A DNA stretch of 43,152 nt from contig DAOUQG010000002.1 of the NCBI GenBank assembly GCA_030625765.1, forward strand, positions 1 to 43,152, in the 5' to 3' direction. The notes below the pieces were generated by a model. That model saw only the letters and a program-made list of their open reading frames with translations. It ran no database searches and was not told the origin of the DNA. This document shows, in pieces, positions 19,117 to 29,300 of the stretch (positions are counted from its first letter, which is position 1; each line of letters starts with the position of its first letter). Source of the DNA: Thermohalobacteraceae bacterium (GTDB taxonomy: Bacteria > Bacillota > Clostridia > Tissierellales > VENL01). Made by a program: the position numbers and the translations under genes.

Positions 19117-19240
19117 TAACTAAACCTTTTTTATTAAACTAATAAAGCTTTTAAAACCATGATCTACTCCAAGATGATATTTTTTTCATCAGAGTGAAAT
19201 AAGTCGCCAGAAAACGTCCACATCCACTCATAGCTCATAT

Positions 19241-20542
19241 TTAATTTCCTGCTACGTCAATGTTAAACAACTGGATTGATTTTGGCCCAACAAAATTATT
19301 ATCCTGTTGCATCTCTTTAGATAGATACATGTTTTTTTGAGCTTCTTTAATATTACCAGAAATAGAGCCTCCAGTTACTGGAATAACTTTATTTCCGTCG
19401 TAGTATCTTCCTAATCTAATTTCACCAGCAAAATCTCCTGTAAGTGGATTCATTTGAAAATCAGAGAATTCAATCAATTCAAGATAAGGCTCATTTTTAA
19501 GCTCATCGATTGATTTAGAACCACACTCTACTATAAAGTTATCGATCCTTCCAGTAGGTTTAATATCTAAATAGCTAGAGAACCTCTGATCTCCCCAGTA
19601 ATTCTTCAATATACCGTCTTCAAATATTGCTACTTTTTGAAGAGGAAATCCATCATTGTCATATGGTGATGAGATAGAAGAATTTTTTAAGAATGGATCT
19701 AAAGTAATTGTTACTAAATCACTTTTTATATCTTCTCCTTGAATGTTTTCATTCAATTTTGCAGTAGAAATCTTCTCATAAATAGCTTGAGCATTTGAGT
19801 GAGTAAAATAATATGAGAAGAATTTCTTTAATGGACTACCAGTCAAAATAACAGTTTGATTTTTTAGTGAAGGAGTAGGCACAGCCATAGCTTTTTCCTT
19901 ACTTATATTTAGCATATTTTCTACTTCACCTGCTATCATATCTGGATTGTAATCAGAAAACTTAATATCTTTAAATAGCTCAATTTCCTCTCCTTCTTCA
20001 GTCCAGTTAGTTATAAACTCCAATTGGCCACTATAGCTATCATAACTAACATCTAAACCCTCAGAATTCATTATTCTTGTGTTTTTTTTATTTAAAAACA
20101 GTTCGGCTGAGTTAACGCAACCATTTTCCTTATTATCCGCTTTAAATATAGCCTCAGTTAGTTTTGGAAGCCACTGTGCAATTGATGCTTGAAAAAACTT
20201 GCTTTCCATATTTGGCTGAACAGTATCACAAGGCTTAACAAGTGGATAAGCTTGATTTTTTACAAACGAAGCTGCAAATGATGCTTCGTTTATATTTTCC
20301 ATTACTTCATCTTCATCTGTATTTGGTGATATATTTATAGTTGAAGATCCAGTATACTTGTTACCATCTTCCTCGAAATTTTTATAAACTGTAACTTGAT
20401 ATTTATGAACTCTTTTTCCTCTATTCATATCTATTTGTTTTTTTACAAAAAATAGCTCACTAGATTCAACTTTCTCTTCATTTATCTTCCAACCGTCTAT
20501 ATCCTTAATACTTGATAATATTTTTAATAACTTATTTGTCAT
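19241..20542 (-). CDS. TldE/PmbA-like metalloprotease family protein (start at MTNKLLKIL)
   Basis: PmbA/TldD-family features (GRIDNFIVECGSKSIDEL...GDFAGEIRLGRYYDGNKVIPVTGGSISGNI); TAATG overlap with tldD. Confidence 0.85.
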   Translation of the reverse strand: MTNKLLKILSSIKDIDGWKINEEKVESSELFFVKKQIDMNRGKRVHKYQVTVYKNFEEDGNKYTGSSTINISPNTDEDEVMENINEASFAASFVKNQAYPLVKPCDTVQPNMESKFFQASIAQWLPKLTEAIFKADNKENGCVNSAELFLNKKNTRIMNSEGLDVSYDSYSGQLEFITNWTEEGEEIELFKDIKFSDYNPDMIAGEVENMLNISKEKAMAVPTPSLKNQTVILTGSPLKKFFSYYFTHSNAQAIYEKISTAKLNENIQGEDIKSDLVTITLDPFLKNSSISSPYDNDGFPLQKVAIFEDGILKNYWGDQRFSSYLDIKPTGRIDNFIVECGSKSIDELKNEPYLELIEFSDFQMNPLTGDFAGEIRLGRYYDGNKVIPVTGGSISGNIKEAQKNMYLSKEMQQDNNFVGPKSIQLFNIDVAGN

Positions 20543-21972
20543 TAACCTAACCTCCCTTTCGTCTTGATATACGCACCACCATCGGAGGTTTTTACCCATT
20601 CTTTATGACCTTTACCACACATACCACATCCATCTATTTCTACTTCTTCTGAAACCATAGAAATTGATTTTAATACATCTGGAACATAACCTGTCATTAT
20701 TACTGGAGATACAATTCTACCTGTTAATTTACCATTTAATATTTCTTTACCTTGAAGAAGCATGCATTGGATTCCCCAGTTCTTTGGGTCTTCCATACCA
20801 CTCATCATACCTTCAAGGAGGTATCCTTTTTCTATTGAAGCTATCATATCCTCTAATCTATCATTACCGCCAGCTAAGAAGGTATTTGTCATACGCGAAT
20901 AAGCTTTTCTTTCGAAAGACTCCCTTTTACCATTACCAGTAGGTTTAGTTCCTAACTTCAGAGAAGAAAGTAAATCTGAAATTCCTGTTTTCAAAATACC
21001 TTTATCAATAATAACTGTATCTGTTCCAAGTGTTCCTTCGTCATCAAACAAGTATGATGAAACACTTTCAATAGCAGTAGCACCATCGTGCATTGTAACA
21101 AGCTGGGAGGCAACAGGCTTTCCTAAATATTCCACTGACTTTGCTCTGTTTTTTACAAACATATCCATTTCTACTCCATGTCCGAATGCCTCATGTGCTA
21201 TTAGCCCTGTAACGTTAGGAGCACATATTATATCATACACACCAGGTTCAATTTTCTCAGCATCTAATAGCTTTACGGCTTTCGATACTGCTTCTTCATA
21301 TTTAACTTCTAATTCATCAAATACTTCAACTCCTTTTAGTCCAGACACCCCTTCAAAGCAATACTTTGTAATGCTATCTTTTCTTACTATTGGAACTAAT
21401 ACACCTTGACTCCAAATATATGATTGTTCTAAGTCCTTATTATTGGAAATAAATATTTTAGAAATATGTACCTCTTCATAACGCACTCTAAAGTCTAATA
21501 AATAATTTGAACACTTTAGTCCTTTATTCATTAGCTTTGTCATTCTTTCAATTTTCTCTTTTGAGCTCACTGTTTCTGGCAAAATTTCCACCTGACTTAG
21601 AAACTGTTTCTCTATAGCATCTTCATCAATAATTGAATAAGATGCTTGATTAATAGATGTTGCTTTCAAACCTTCCAAATCATTGTTTAATTTATTTTTT
21701 ATTTCTTCTGCTATTTCACTTAAGCTATCTATTGATATCTCATTAAATGAGAATTCAGAATAGTTTATTCCATTATGTACTCTAACAACAAACCCTCTTT
21801 CAGACCACATTGAGTCATTGATGCTTACACCAGTTCTTTGTATTCCATAGGTTTTTCCTTTTGTATCTACTCCTAATATTGAAACATACTTATACTCCTC
21901 GGATAGCATGTTTACAAGAATTTTTAAATTCTCTTTGTGCTTAGTTAAAAAACTCGACATTTCTACATGCAT
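20542..21972 (-). CDS. tldD: TldD-like metalloprotease
   Basis: GLIAHEAFGHGVEMDMF (HExxxH), GMCGKGHKEWVKTSDGGAYIKTKGRLG C-terminus. Confidence 0.9.
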   Translation of the reverse strand: MHVEMSSFLTKHKENLKILVNMLSEEYKYVSILGVDTKGKTYGIQRTGVSINDSMWSERGFVVRVHNGINYSEFSFNEISIDSLSEIAEEIKNKLNNDLEGLKATSINQASYSIIDEDAIEKQFLSQVEILPETVSSKEKIERMTKLMNKGLKCSNYLLDFRVRYEEVHISKIFISNNKDLEQSYIWSQGVLVPIVRKDSITKYCFEGVSGLKGVEVFDELEVKYEEAVSKAVKLLDAEKIEPGVYDIICAPNVTGLIAHEAFGHGVEMDMFVKNRAKSVEYLGKPVASQLVTMHDGATAIESVSSYLFDDEGTLGTDTVIIDKGILKTGISDLLSSLKLGTKPTGNGKRESFERKAYSRMTNTFLAGGNDRLEDMIASIEKGYLLEGMMSGMEDPKNWGIQCMLLQGKEILNGKLTGRIVSPVIMTGYVPDVLKSISMVSEEVEIDGCGMCGKGHKEWVKTSDGGAYIKTKGRLG

Positions 21973-22184
21973 TCTGTTGACACCTCCCTGTTAAAATCTA
22001 CATGATTGAATTCATGTTATTATCAGAAGAATATTTTATAAAATGATCTATTCCAAATAACACTCAACTATCTATTTTCTACATTTTCCCTTTTTATCCT
22101 GCTTTTTTTGATTTAAATTAATCGGTAAATTCATTATTTAAAAGATTAGCTTTTTTCTCAAAATACTGATATTCTTTCTTCTAC

Positions 22185-23987
22185 TTAATCATTACTTATT
22201 CTACTAAATTTACTTACATTATTCTGTACCTTCCTCTTTGCCTCTGTAACTATTTCTTTTGGATAACCTAAATATTCTAATAGTTTTATTGCATTTGAAG
22301 TAACTGCTATACCATACTTAATTTTATAATCAAAATCTAATCCTTGTTCACTAACATTATCGTTGAAATAATAGCATTGATAATTATTATAGAGCCTTCT
22401 TGCTAAATCTAGATCATGAGTAGCAACAATAATCAAAGCATTATTTTTAAGCATATATTTCAAAATCTCTTCTGACGCATTGACTCTCTCTAAAGAATTA
22501 GTTCCTGCTAATAATTCGTCTACGATACATAGAGTGGGATATTCTCTTTCTGATAGTTTTATCATATTAAACAATCTTTCAGATTCTGCGAAGTAATAGC
22601 TTTTACCTTCTGTTAGATCATCGGTTTGGCTTATTGATGTTAAAATATGAAATAAACTTCCATTATATGATGATGTTAAACAAGTATAGATTGTTTGTGC
22701 AAAAACAACATTGATTCCTATTGTTCTTAAAAAAGTTGATTTTCCAGCCATATTTGAGCCTGTAATCAATATACCTTTTTGATTTATCTTTATAGTGTTA
22801 GAAACAGGATTATCCAACAACGGATGCCGAACGTCTACTAACTCTAAATAGCCTTCATTATTAAAGAATGGTTCTGTAAAATCATCTAGCTCCTCTCTAT
22901 AAGAAGCTATAGATTGTAACGCATCGATCTCACCAAGTAACAAGAATATCTCTTTTAATTCGTTTATATTTTTATTAATTAGATTAATTGACGAATTAAA
23001 GCTATTTACCTCTAATAAAAATTGAATTTTAATATATTCATATACACAGGCTAAAACATCTAAAGATTTTATTGGTACTAAAAAAATAGTTTTATCTAAT
23101 ATCTTCTTTGAACATTTAGTAATCTCATTAAATCTAGTTTGATATCCTCTGATTCCTTTGATATCTATGTTTTCAATTTGTAATGCCGTTTTAATCATTC
23201 TACATAAATAAGTTATAATTGGTATTTTATGAGCATATTTCTTATTCATATAATAATGAATAAACATGTTTGTAAGAAATATTGGGAATATAATTATAAT
23301 TACCTTTATCCCCATAGATTTTATAAAAAACAAAGGCAATAATGCTAGTAATGACATTATATAAAACAGATATCTATACTTATTAGGTTTAGGAATATCC
23401 TGCCATATAAAATCATAAATACTTTTAGTTGAATCTCTACCTAAATCTAACAAAGCTAATTGAGTTTTTATCCTTAATAATTCATCCTTCCTAAATGCTT
23501 CTATTGTCGCACTCCTTTTCGAAAGTTTTCTCTTATCAAATAATGGATTTCTCAATAAATCATATAAAACTGTTTCGCCAGGTGTTGTAAGGGTACGATC
23601 AATCTTGGCATATATTCTGTTCATATTTAGATCCTTCCAAGTTTGATCATCAAGATAGTTCTTTAATCTTTGTTTATTCAAATACTTAAACAATCCAGAT
23701 ATTTGTTCAAAATCTCTGTCAGCTATTCTTTCTTTTCCCCATTTACTCTTTAAATCTATGCTATTCTCTAATGTTGTGTATCTGTTATATATTCTTATGT
23801 AAAAATATGCTAACGGAATTAACAATAAATTTCCTGCATAATATCTTTTGTCAATCTCTGTTCCAAAGTAAATGGATAATAAACCTGCAAGTATTAATAA
23901 TACTACAATACTATAAACAAAGATTTTGTATCTTTTGAGTATTTGCGAATTTGCATTTTTAATATACCAATCATTTTTCCGTTTCAA
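22185..23987 (-). CDS. MutS-family ATPase with N-terminal transmembrane segments
   Basis: VDVRHPLLDNPVSNTIKINQKGILITGSNMAGKSTFLRTIGINVVFAQ, CIVDELLAGTNSLERVNASEEIL, IVATHDLDLA; TM segments near N-terminus. Confidence 0.85.
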   Translation of the reverse strand: MKRKNDWYIKNANSQILKRYKIFVYSIVVLLILAGLLSIYFGTEIDKRYYAGNLLLIPLAYFYIRIYNRYTTLENSIDLKSKWGKERIADRDFEQISGLFKYLNKQRLKNYLDDQTWKDLNMNRIYAKIDRTLTTPGETVLYDLLRNPLFDKRKLSKRSATIEAFRKDELLRIKTQLALLDLGRDSTKSIYDFIWQDIPKPNKYRYLFYIMSLLALLPLFFIKSMGIKVIIIIFPIFLTNMFIHYYMNKKYAHKIPIITYLCRMIKTALQIENIDIKGIRGYQTRFNEITKCSKKILDKTIFLVPIKSLDVLACVYEYIKIQFLLEVNSFNSSINLINKNINELKEIFLLLGEIDALQSIASYREELDDFTEPFFNNEGYLELVDVRHPLLDNPVSNTIKINQKGILITGSNMAGKSTFLRTIGINVVFAQTIYTCLTSSYNGSLFHILTSISQTDDLTEGKSYYFAESERLFNMIKLSEREYPTLCIVDELLAGTNSLERVNASEEILKYMLKNNALIIVATHDLDLARRLYNNYQCYYFNDNVSEQGLDFDYKIKYGIAVTSNAIKLLEYLGYPKEIVTEAKRKVQNNVSKFSRISND

Positions 23988-24162
23988 AATATCACCTCAA
24001 TCATTAGATTCATATTATTAAATTCTACTGTCCTTTTCTACTAAGCTCGATAAGCCTAAATCAATATTTTAGTATAATCTATAAAATTCCTACTATGTCA
24101 TATTATAGCATATTCTATTTTGTATGGTGCGTCAAGCTAGAATCCATTATTAGCTACATATA

Positions 24163-24200
24163 AAAAGCTAGTGACCTTTATATTCACTAGCTTTAATAGT
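24163..24200 (-). terminator. Terminator of decayed lipoprotein gene
   Basis: AAAGCTAGTGAcctttataTTCACTAGCTTT. Confidence 0.65.
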
Positions 24201-24553
24201 ATTTTATCATACAATCCATATTTTATGAACAATGCCTTACCTTTATGAGGCTCTGCATATTCTATGTATTTTTTGCTATTTCAGAATCTGCTATAATAAC
24301 TACATAATTAGAATTAGATAAATCATTCAAATCGCTGACTTGTTATATCCAACAAATGCTGTTTCTGAGACTAACCTTCCTCTTTACATGTGTTGATATA
24401 TAAATCAGAACCTAGTAAATATAAGTGGCCATTTTTTTAATTGCTGTAATAAATTGTTACTACATCTTTTTCAGCTTCTTCACTGCTACATCCAACTAAA
24501 GCTATAACCAAAGTTAGTGCTAATAATACTGCTAAAAATTTTTTTACTTTCAT
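24200..24553 (-). pseudogene. Decayed lipoprotein/solute-binding-type gene (intact first 38 codons 24437-24553)
   Basis: MKVKKFLAVLLALTLVIALVGCSSEEAEKDVVTIYYSN* lipobox, then frameshifted coding-like stretches (DLSNSNYVVIIADSEIAK; KYIEYAEPHKGKALFIKYGLYDKI) up to the terminator. Confidence 0.5.
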
Positions 24554-24584
24554 AATTTCTCCTCACTTTCAAAAAATATAATTG

Positions 24585-26183
24585 TTATATTTTAAAAGCT
24601 TTAACAGATTCAGACAAGCTCAATACCATATTGTTTAAATCTTCTACTCCTACTTTAACTTCTTGGACAGCTACTGTTTGTTGGTCTGCTGAAGCAGTAA
24701 TTTGTTCAGTAGATGCAGCTGAAGTCTGAGCAATTAATGAAATATTTTGTATAGAATTTAACACACCATTCTTTCCTTCTCCAATATACTCTATTTCATT
24801 ATTTACTTGTTGGATATGTCCAATGATATCGTCAGCAGACTGCTGTATCTTATCGAATATTTCTTCAGTTTGAATCAAGTGTGTATTTGATTCATCGACT
24901 ATTGTATTCACCTGATTCACTGATGTATTAGTCTCATAGATAATATTTATAACTTCTTCGATTATATTCTTGATTTCTAAAGTTGCCTTAGAAGATTGTT
25001 CGGCTAATTTTCTTACTTCTTCAGCAACTACAGAAAAACCTTTTCCTTCTTCTCCAGCTCTCGCAGCTTCTATAGCTGCATTTAACGCCAATAAATTTGT
25101 TTGCTCTGCTATAGAATTTATCGTATCCACTATGAGTCCTACTGATTTGGATTTTACAGACAAATCTTCAATTTGCTTACTTACAGTTAGAGAAATCTGT
25201 TTATTTTCTGAAAATTTGTCCTCAAGCTTTGCAATTGCCTCTACACCTAGATCGTTTTTCTCTTTCATATCTGATGCTTTTCGACCAGATACCATGATTT
25301 TTTCTGTAATTTTTTCTAGACTATCAGAAAAATCCAATGTGAGTTCAGAGCATTTATTTGTATCAAATGCTTGATCGTTAATACCTTGTGCTATATCCTG
25401 TATTGATTTTGATATTTCTCCACTTGAAGCAGTTATCTCTTCAATTGAAGCAGTTATTAAATGTGAATACTCCTCAACATTTACAGATATAACCTTAATA
25501 TTATTAACTATGTTCCTGATATTTCTTATCATTTCATTAAAACTGTTTGCTAATGTTCCAATTTCATCCTTATTTTTTATATTAATAGAAACATTCAAAT
25601 CTCCAGTTTCTACCTTTTTCATAGCATCCGTAAGTTTTTCAAAAGGTCGTAAAAATAGTTTATTAATCAACAAGTATACAATCGTTACAAATATTACAAT
25701 CGTTAATAGTAATGTAATTATTGCAGTAATTTTAAATAAATTAAGTGGTTCAATAAACTCGCTGATTGGAATTGCAACTACTGCAATATAATTTCCTACC
25801 TTTTTATAAGTTACATACTTCTCAACCCCATCATATTCATAATTAAAATTATCTTCTTCCTTGCTAAGAATTGTTTTTCCCCAATCATAATCATGTAAGC
25901 TTATACCAATAGATTCTTCTTCAGGGTGTACTGTAATAATGCTATCACTATTTACTACATACCCATATCCATTTTCACCAATTCTAAGATTATCAATTAA
26001 TACCCACAAATCATCATTTTTTTGTATAGCAGACGCTAATACATTTAGCTCATTTTCTGCCTGCTTATATAACTGTTTTAAAACAATATCTTTAGCAAAA
26101 TAATACCCGCCAAATCCTATAAACGAAATAATAATTGTTAGAATCAGTACAACTGGTATAAGGATTTTATTTTTTAAATTCAT
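24585..26183 (-). CDS. Methyl-accepting chemotaxis protein
   Basis: Cache-type extracellular region, [44 protein letters not shown]. Confidence 0.95.
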   Translation of the reverse strand: MNLKNKILIPVVLILTIIISFIGFGGYYFAKDIVLKQLYKQAENELNVLASAIQKNDDLWVLIDNLRIGENGYGYVVNSDSIITVHPEEESIGISLHDYDWGKTILSKEEDNFNYEYDGVEKYVTYKKVGNYIAVVAIPISEFIEPLNLFKITAIITLLLTIVIFVTIVYLLINKLFLRPFEKLTDAMKKVETGDLNVSINIKNKDEIGTLANSFNEMIRNIRNIVNNIKVISVNVEEYSHLITASIEEITASSGEISKSIQDIAQGINDQAFDTNKCSELTLDFSDSLEKITEKIMVSGRKASDMKEKNDLGVEAIAKLEDKFSENKQISLTVSKQIEDLSVKSKSVGLIVDTINSIAEQTNLLALNAAIEAARAGEEGKGFSVVAEEVRKLAEQSSKATLEIKNIIEEVINIIYETNTSVNQVNTIVDESNTHLIQTEEIFDKIQQSADDIIGHIQQVNNEIEYIGEGKNGVLNSIQNISLIAQTSAASTEQITASADQQTVAVQEVKVGVEDLNNMVLSLSESVKAFKI

Positions 26184-26443
26184 TAATATCCACCTTTCTA
26201 TGCAAATAATATAATTTTTATCAATATACTTAAAAAAACACTTAGTAGATATTTAAGTTATTGTTATAATATTGTAATTCAACATTTCATTGTATTTTCC
26301 TTCAAAATTAGGATGAATTTTGTCATTTTTAAAATAAAATTCTGTCTCGATATTATCCTTAATTATAAACAGCATAGTTTCGTAGTTTCATATTATTATA
26401 AAAATCCTATATGCTTCTATTTAATATTTGTAAATATTGACTT

Positions 26444-26495
26444 TTATCATAATTTATAATATTATCAATATTGATAATATTATAAATTATGATAA
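26444..26495. promoter_or_regulatory. Perfect 52-bp palindrome, candidate operator of the downstream HTH gene
   Basis: TTATCATAATTTATAATATTATCAAT|ATTGATAATATTATAAATTATGATAA. Confidence 0.6.
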
Positions 26496-26509
26496 GGATG
26501 ATTAGTCTT

Positions 26510-27064
26510 ATGAGTTCAAAAAAAACCAAACTGTTATTACATCCAACTCGTTCAAAAATAATTAGAATTTTAGCTAATAATGAAATGACAACTTCTGAAA
26601 TAATGTCTGTTCTTCCTGATATTCCACAGGCAACATTGTACAGAAATATTAAACTGTTATGGGAGAATAACATTATTACTGTTGTGAAGGAAGTAACCAT
26701 AAGAGGAACTATCGAAAAAACATATACATTAAAAAAAGGTGCTGGGAAACTTAGTGAAGTAGAAATTGAGAATATTTCAGCTAAGGAGTTAATGGACATT
26801 ATATCCAGTTTCATATCAATAATTTATTCTGACTTAGATACATATATAAATAATGAGAACAGTAATTTTGATTTTACGGAATTGCTAATTGAGCAAAAAT
26901 CTATCTTTCTAAATAGAGAAGAATTAGTTGAACTAAAAAAACAACTTTTGAATGTAATTAAACAATATGCTAATAAGAACCATAAAGGAAGACAGCTATT
27001 TCATGTAACACAATTTCTAATTCCTGATGTAATTTTAACAAATGAAGATAAAGATTTAGGATAA
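26510..27064 (+). CDS. ArsR/winged-helix-type transcriptional regulator with helical C-terminal domain
   Basis: MSSKKTKLLLHPTRSKIIRILANNEMTTSEIMSVLPDIPQATLYRNIKLLWENNIITVVKE; upstream in-frame ATGs at 26489 and 26498 possible. Confidence 0.85.
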   Translation: MSSKKTKLLLHPTRSKIIRILANNEMTTSEIMSVLPDIPQATLYRNIKLLWENNIITVVKEVTIRGTIEKTYTLKKGAGKLSEVEIENISAKELMDIISSFISIIYSDLDTYINNENSNFDFTELLIEQKSIFLNREELVELKKQLLNVIKQYANKNHKGRQLFHVTQFLIPDVILTNEDKDLG

Positions 27065-27096
27065 ATAAAAAAAATTATATTGAGGAGGAATACTTA

Positions 27097-27654
27097 ATGT
27101 CTATTTTCCCTGAATTTGGTTTGTCATTGTTTAATGCATTTTATTTTTCTATCATTATCATATTAGTTAGATACTTTTTACCTTCAATAATAAACAAAAA
27201 ATCGCTGCCTGAATTGGCATATTTCCCTTTATATGATGGATTTGAAAACACTGCTTTTTGGATTTATCAAATTACAAACACACTTCTGTTGTTTTCTACT
27301 CCTTTCATTGTTCTAAAGGTGGAAAAATCATTTTTTATATTTGGCATCATATTATATATCTTTGGTCTTATAGGATATTCTTTATCTACTGCTGATTTTT
27401 CAAAAAATAAATATAATGGCATAAGACGATCTGGTCTTTATAAACTATCAAGAAATCCTATGTATATCTTCTACTTTTTATTGATATTTAGTATAGGGGT
27501 TATGGTAGGATCAATCTTATATATTGCAATTACCCTAGTCTTCCAATTTTTTTCACATTGGCTTATCAAGGCTGAAGAACAGTGGTGTATTAATCAATAT
27601 GGACAAGAATATATAAAGTATATGAAAAAAGTACCACGTTACATTCTTTTTTAA
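27097..27654 (+). CDS. Isoprenylcysteine carboxyl methyltransferase/PEMT-like integral membrane methyltransferase
   Basis: RRSGLYKLSRNPMYIFYFLLIFSIGV...HWLIKAEEQWCINQYGQEYIKYMKKVPRYI. Confidence 0.8.
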   Translation: MSIFPEFGLSLFNAFYFSIIIILVRYFLPSIINKKSLPELAYFPLYDGFENTAFWIYQITNTLLLFSTPFIVLKVEKSFFIFGIILYIFGLIGYSLSTADFSKNKYNGIRRSGLYKLSRNPMYIFYFLLIFSIGVMVGSILYIAITLVFQFFSHWLIKAEEQWCINQYGQEYIKYMKKVPRYILF

Positions 27655-27700
27655 TTCATCTCATTTCATGATGCAAAATGTGTTTGCATGCACAATTTAT

Positions 27701-27895
27701 AGATTAACCAACATGCCTTGCTCACTCAAGGCACAAAAAGCTATTAAGCCCTTCACACTTGGATTTGGATTATTATCTGAGTCGTGAATCATATACATCA
27801 GTTCTTTCATTAATCAGTAATTAAAAGAAGTGATGTATATCTGAACAGCGAAGATAATAATCCAAATCCTTAGACAATATTTCTTTCAAATTAAT
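27701..27895. repeat. Dispersed structured repeat, copy C (perfect 18-bp outer stem)
   Basis: GGATTTGGATTATTATCT-GAGTCGTGAATC-ATATACATCAGTTCTTT...AAAGAAGTGATGTATAT-CTGAACAGCGA-AGATAATAATCCAAATCC. Confidence 0.9.
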
Positions 27896-28006
27896 TACAT
27901 GCTAATACAAAACGTAACATATGAATATGAGCAAGTTTACTAATACATAAAAAAATGATAAACTGTTACTGATATCGTTTTCATAAATTAAACTGGAGGG
28001 ATAATT

Positions 28007-28387
28007 ATGGAGAAAAAAGTTATCGCAACTGAGAAAGCACCAAAGGCTATTGGTCCTTACTCACAAGGAATCAAAGCAGGAAACATGATATTTACATCTG
28101 GTCAACTACCTATGAATACTAGTACTGGTAAATTGGTTCAAGATGATATTAAATCAGAAGCTAGACAATCATTAACAAATTTAAAAGAAGTTTTAGCAGA
28201 AGGTGGCGCTACGCTAAATGACGTAGTTAAAGTTACAGTATTCATAAAAGATATGAATCAATTTGGACAAATAAATGAAGTTTATGCAGAATTCTTTAAC
28301 GAACACAAACCTGCAAGATCTTGTGTTGAAGTAGCTAGACTTCCTCTTGATGCAAATGTAGAAATTGAGGCAGTAGCTATCATATAA
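28007..28387 (+). CDS. ridA: RidA family (YjgF/UK114) enamine/imine deaminase
   Basis: APKAIGPYSQGIKAGNMIFTSGQLP...GATLNDVVKVTVFIKDM...RSCVEVARLPLDANVEIEAVAI. Confidence 0.95.
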   Translation: MEKKVIATEKAPKAIGPYSQGIKAGNMIFTSGQLPMNTSTGKLVQDDIKSEARQSLTNLKEVLAEGGATLNDVVKVTVFIKDMNQFGQINEVYAEFFNEHKPARSCVEVARLPLDANVEIEAVAII

Positions 28388-28432
28388 CATGAATCATAAA
28401 TTGACACAATCCTCTACTATCTATTTAGAAAT

Positions 28433-28472
28433 AGTAAAGTAAGGACAGGGATAACCCTGTCCTTACTATTTT
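28433..28472. terminator. Bidirectional terminator between convergent genes
   Basis: AATAGTaaaGTAAGGACAGGGataaCCCTGTCCTTACtatttt. Confidence 0.8.
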
Positions 28473-28473
28473 C

Positions 28474-29094
28474 TTACTTTTTTTCAAGTATATAATCAAT
28501 ATATCCTAACGTAATTTTCCCACCATCTCTTGTTGGACCTGTTCGTACTCTAACCTCTCTGTACACTACATCTAGGTTATGCTTTTTAAACAACTCTTCA
28601 ATCTCATTTCTTTCAAAATAGCTATGTATTACCTTTCCTCCGTGTTCATCCTGTAGATATTCTCCTTCACCTACTTTTTCACCTTCACCATACCCATGAT
28701 CATCAGTAGAAATAACATTTATAAAACATAATCCATTAGGCTTTAGTATCCTCTTTATCTCTCCAATACTTTTAGAAATATCTTCCTTTTTCATGTGGAA
28801 TATTGAATTGTACGAATAAGCATAACTCATCGAATTATCATCAAAAGGAAGAGAACGCATATCACCCTTAGTTATATTAAGCTCAATATCATTTTCTTTT
28901 TCAAATTCATTAGCTCTTTTTATCTGCTCATCATCAATTTCAATTCCATATGTTTTATATCCATGATCCTTAAAAATTGCCAATGGCGGAATTCTGCCAC
29001 CTGCTCCACAATCTAATACTTCCTTCTCTAGCTCTTGACCGTTGCAATATAGCATGAAAGTAAATAATTGGTTTTGCCTGAATATAGTTTTCAT
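28474..29094 (-). CDS. Class I SAM-dependent methyltransferase
   Basis: EVLDCGAGGRIPPLAIFKDHGYKTYGIEID...GDMRSLPFDDNSMSYAYSYNSIFHM. Confidence 0.85.
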   Translation of the reverse strand: MKTIFRQNQLFTFMLYCNGQELEKEVLDCGAGGRIPPLAIFKDHGYKTYGIEIDDEQIKRANEFEKENDIELNITKGDMRSLPFDDNSMSYAYSYNSIFHMKKEDISKSIGEIKRILKPNGLCFINVISTDDHGYGEGEKVGEGEYLQDEHGGKVIHSYFERNEIEELFKKHNLDVVYREVRVRTGPTRDGGKITLGYIDYILEKK

Positions 29095-29250
29095 AGATAA
29101 TTACCCCCTTAAATTTGAAATTTTCATAGTTGAACTTCTTGTTGCATGCATGAACAAACTAACATTTTAAGAAATTAATGGTTATATTATATGTCAAATA
29201 TTTACTAAATGAAAGTCTTTTTTTCACTGTCCTTATATGATATAATATTT

Positions 29251-29300
29251 ATAGAAAAAAGGGACAGGATTTCTATTGAAATTCCGTCCCTTTTTTCTTA
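29251..29300 (-). terminator. Terminator overlapping the 3' end of the SPOCS-like gene
   Basis: AGAAAAAAGGGACAGGAtttctattgaaaTTCCGTCCCTTTTTTCT. Confidence 0.75.

Noticed and set aside
19117-19240. Possible 24-aa ORF (MSYEWMWTFSGDLFHSDEKNIILE) after tldE
   Set aside because: Too short, no convincing RBS or homology; may just be intergenic sequence.
20543-20599. N-terminal extension MGKNLRWWCVYQDEREVRL of the TldE ORF
   Set aside because: Overlaps tldD; TAATG overlap with start at MTNKLLKIL is much more likely.
26407-26814. 135-aa minus-strand ORF
   Set aside because: Antisense to a well-supported HTH gene and spans the palindrome; no family features.
6064-27895. Interpretation of the structured repeats as a CRISPR array or a cis-riboswitch
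   Set aside because: Copies are kilobases apart with no spacer pattern, and orientation relative to the adjacent genes is inconsistent.
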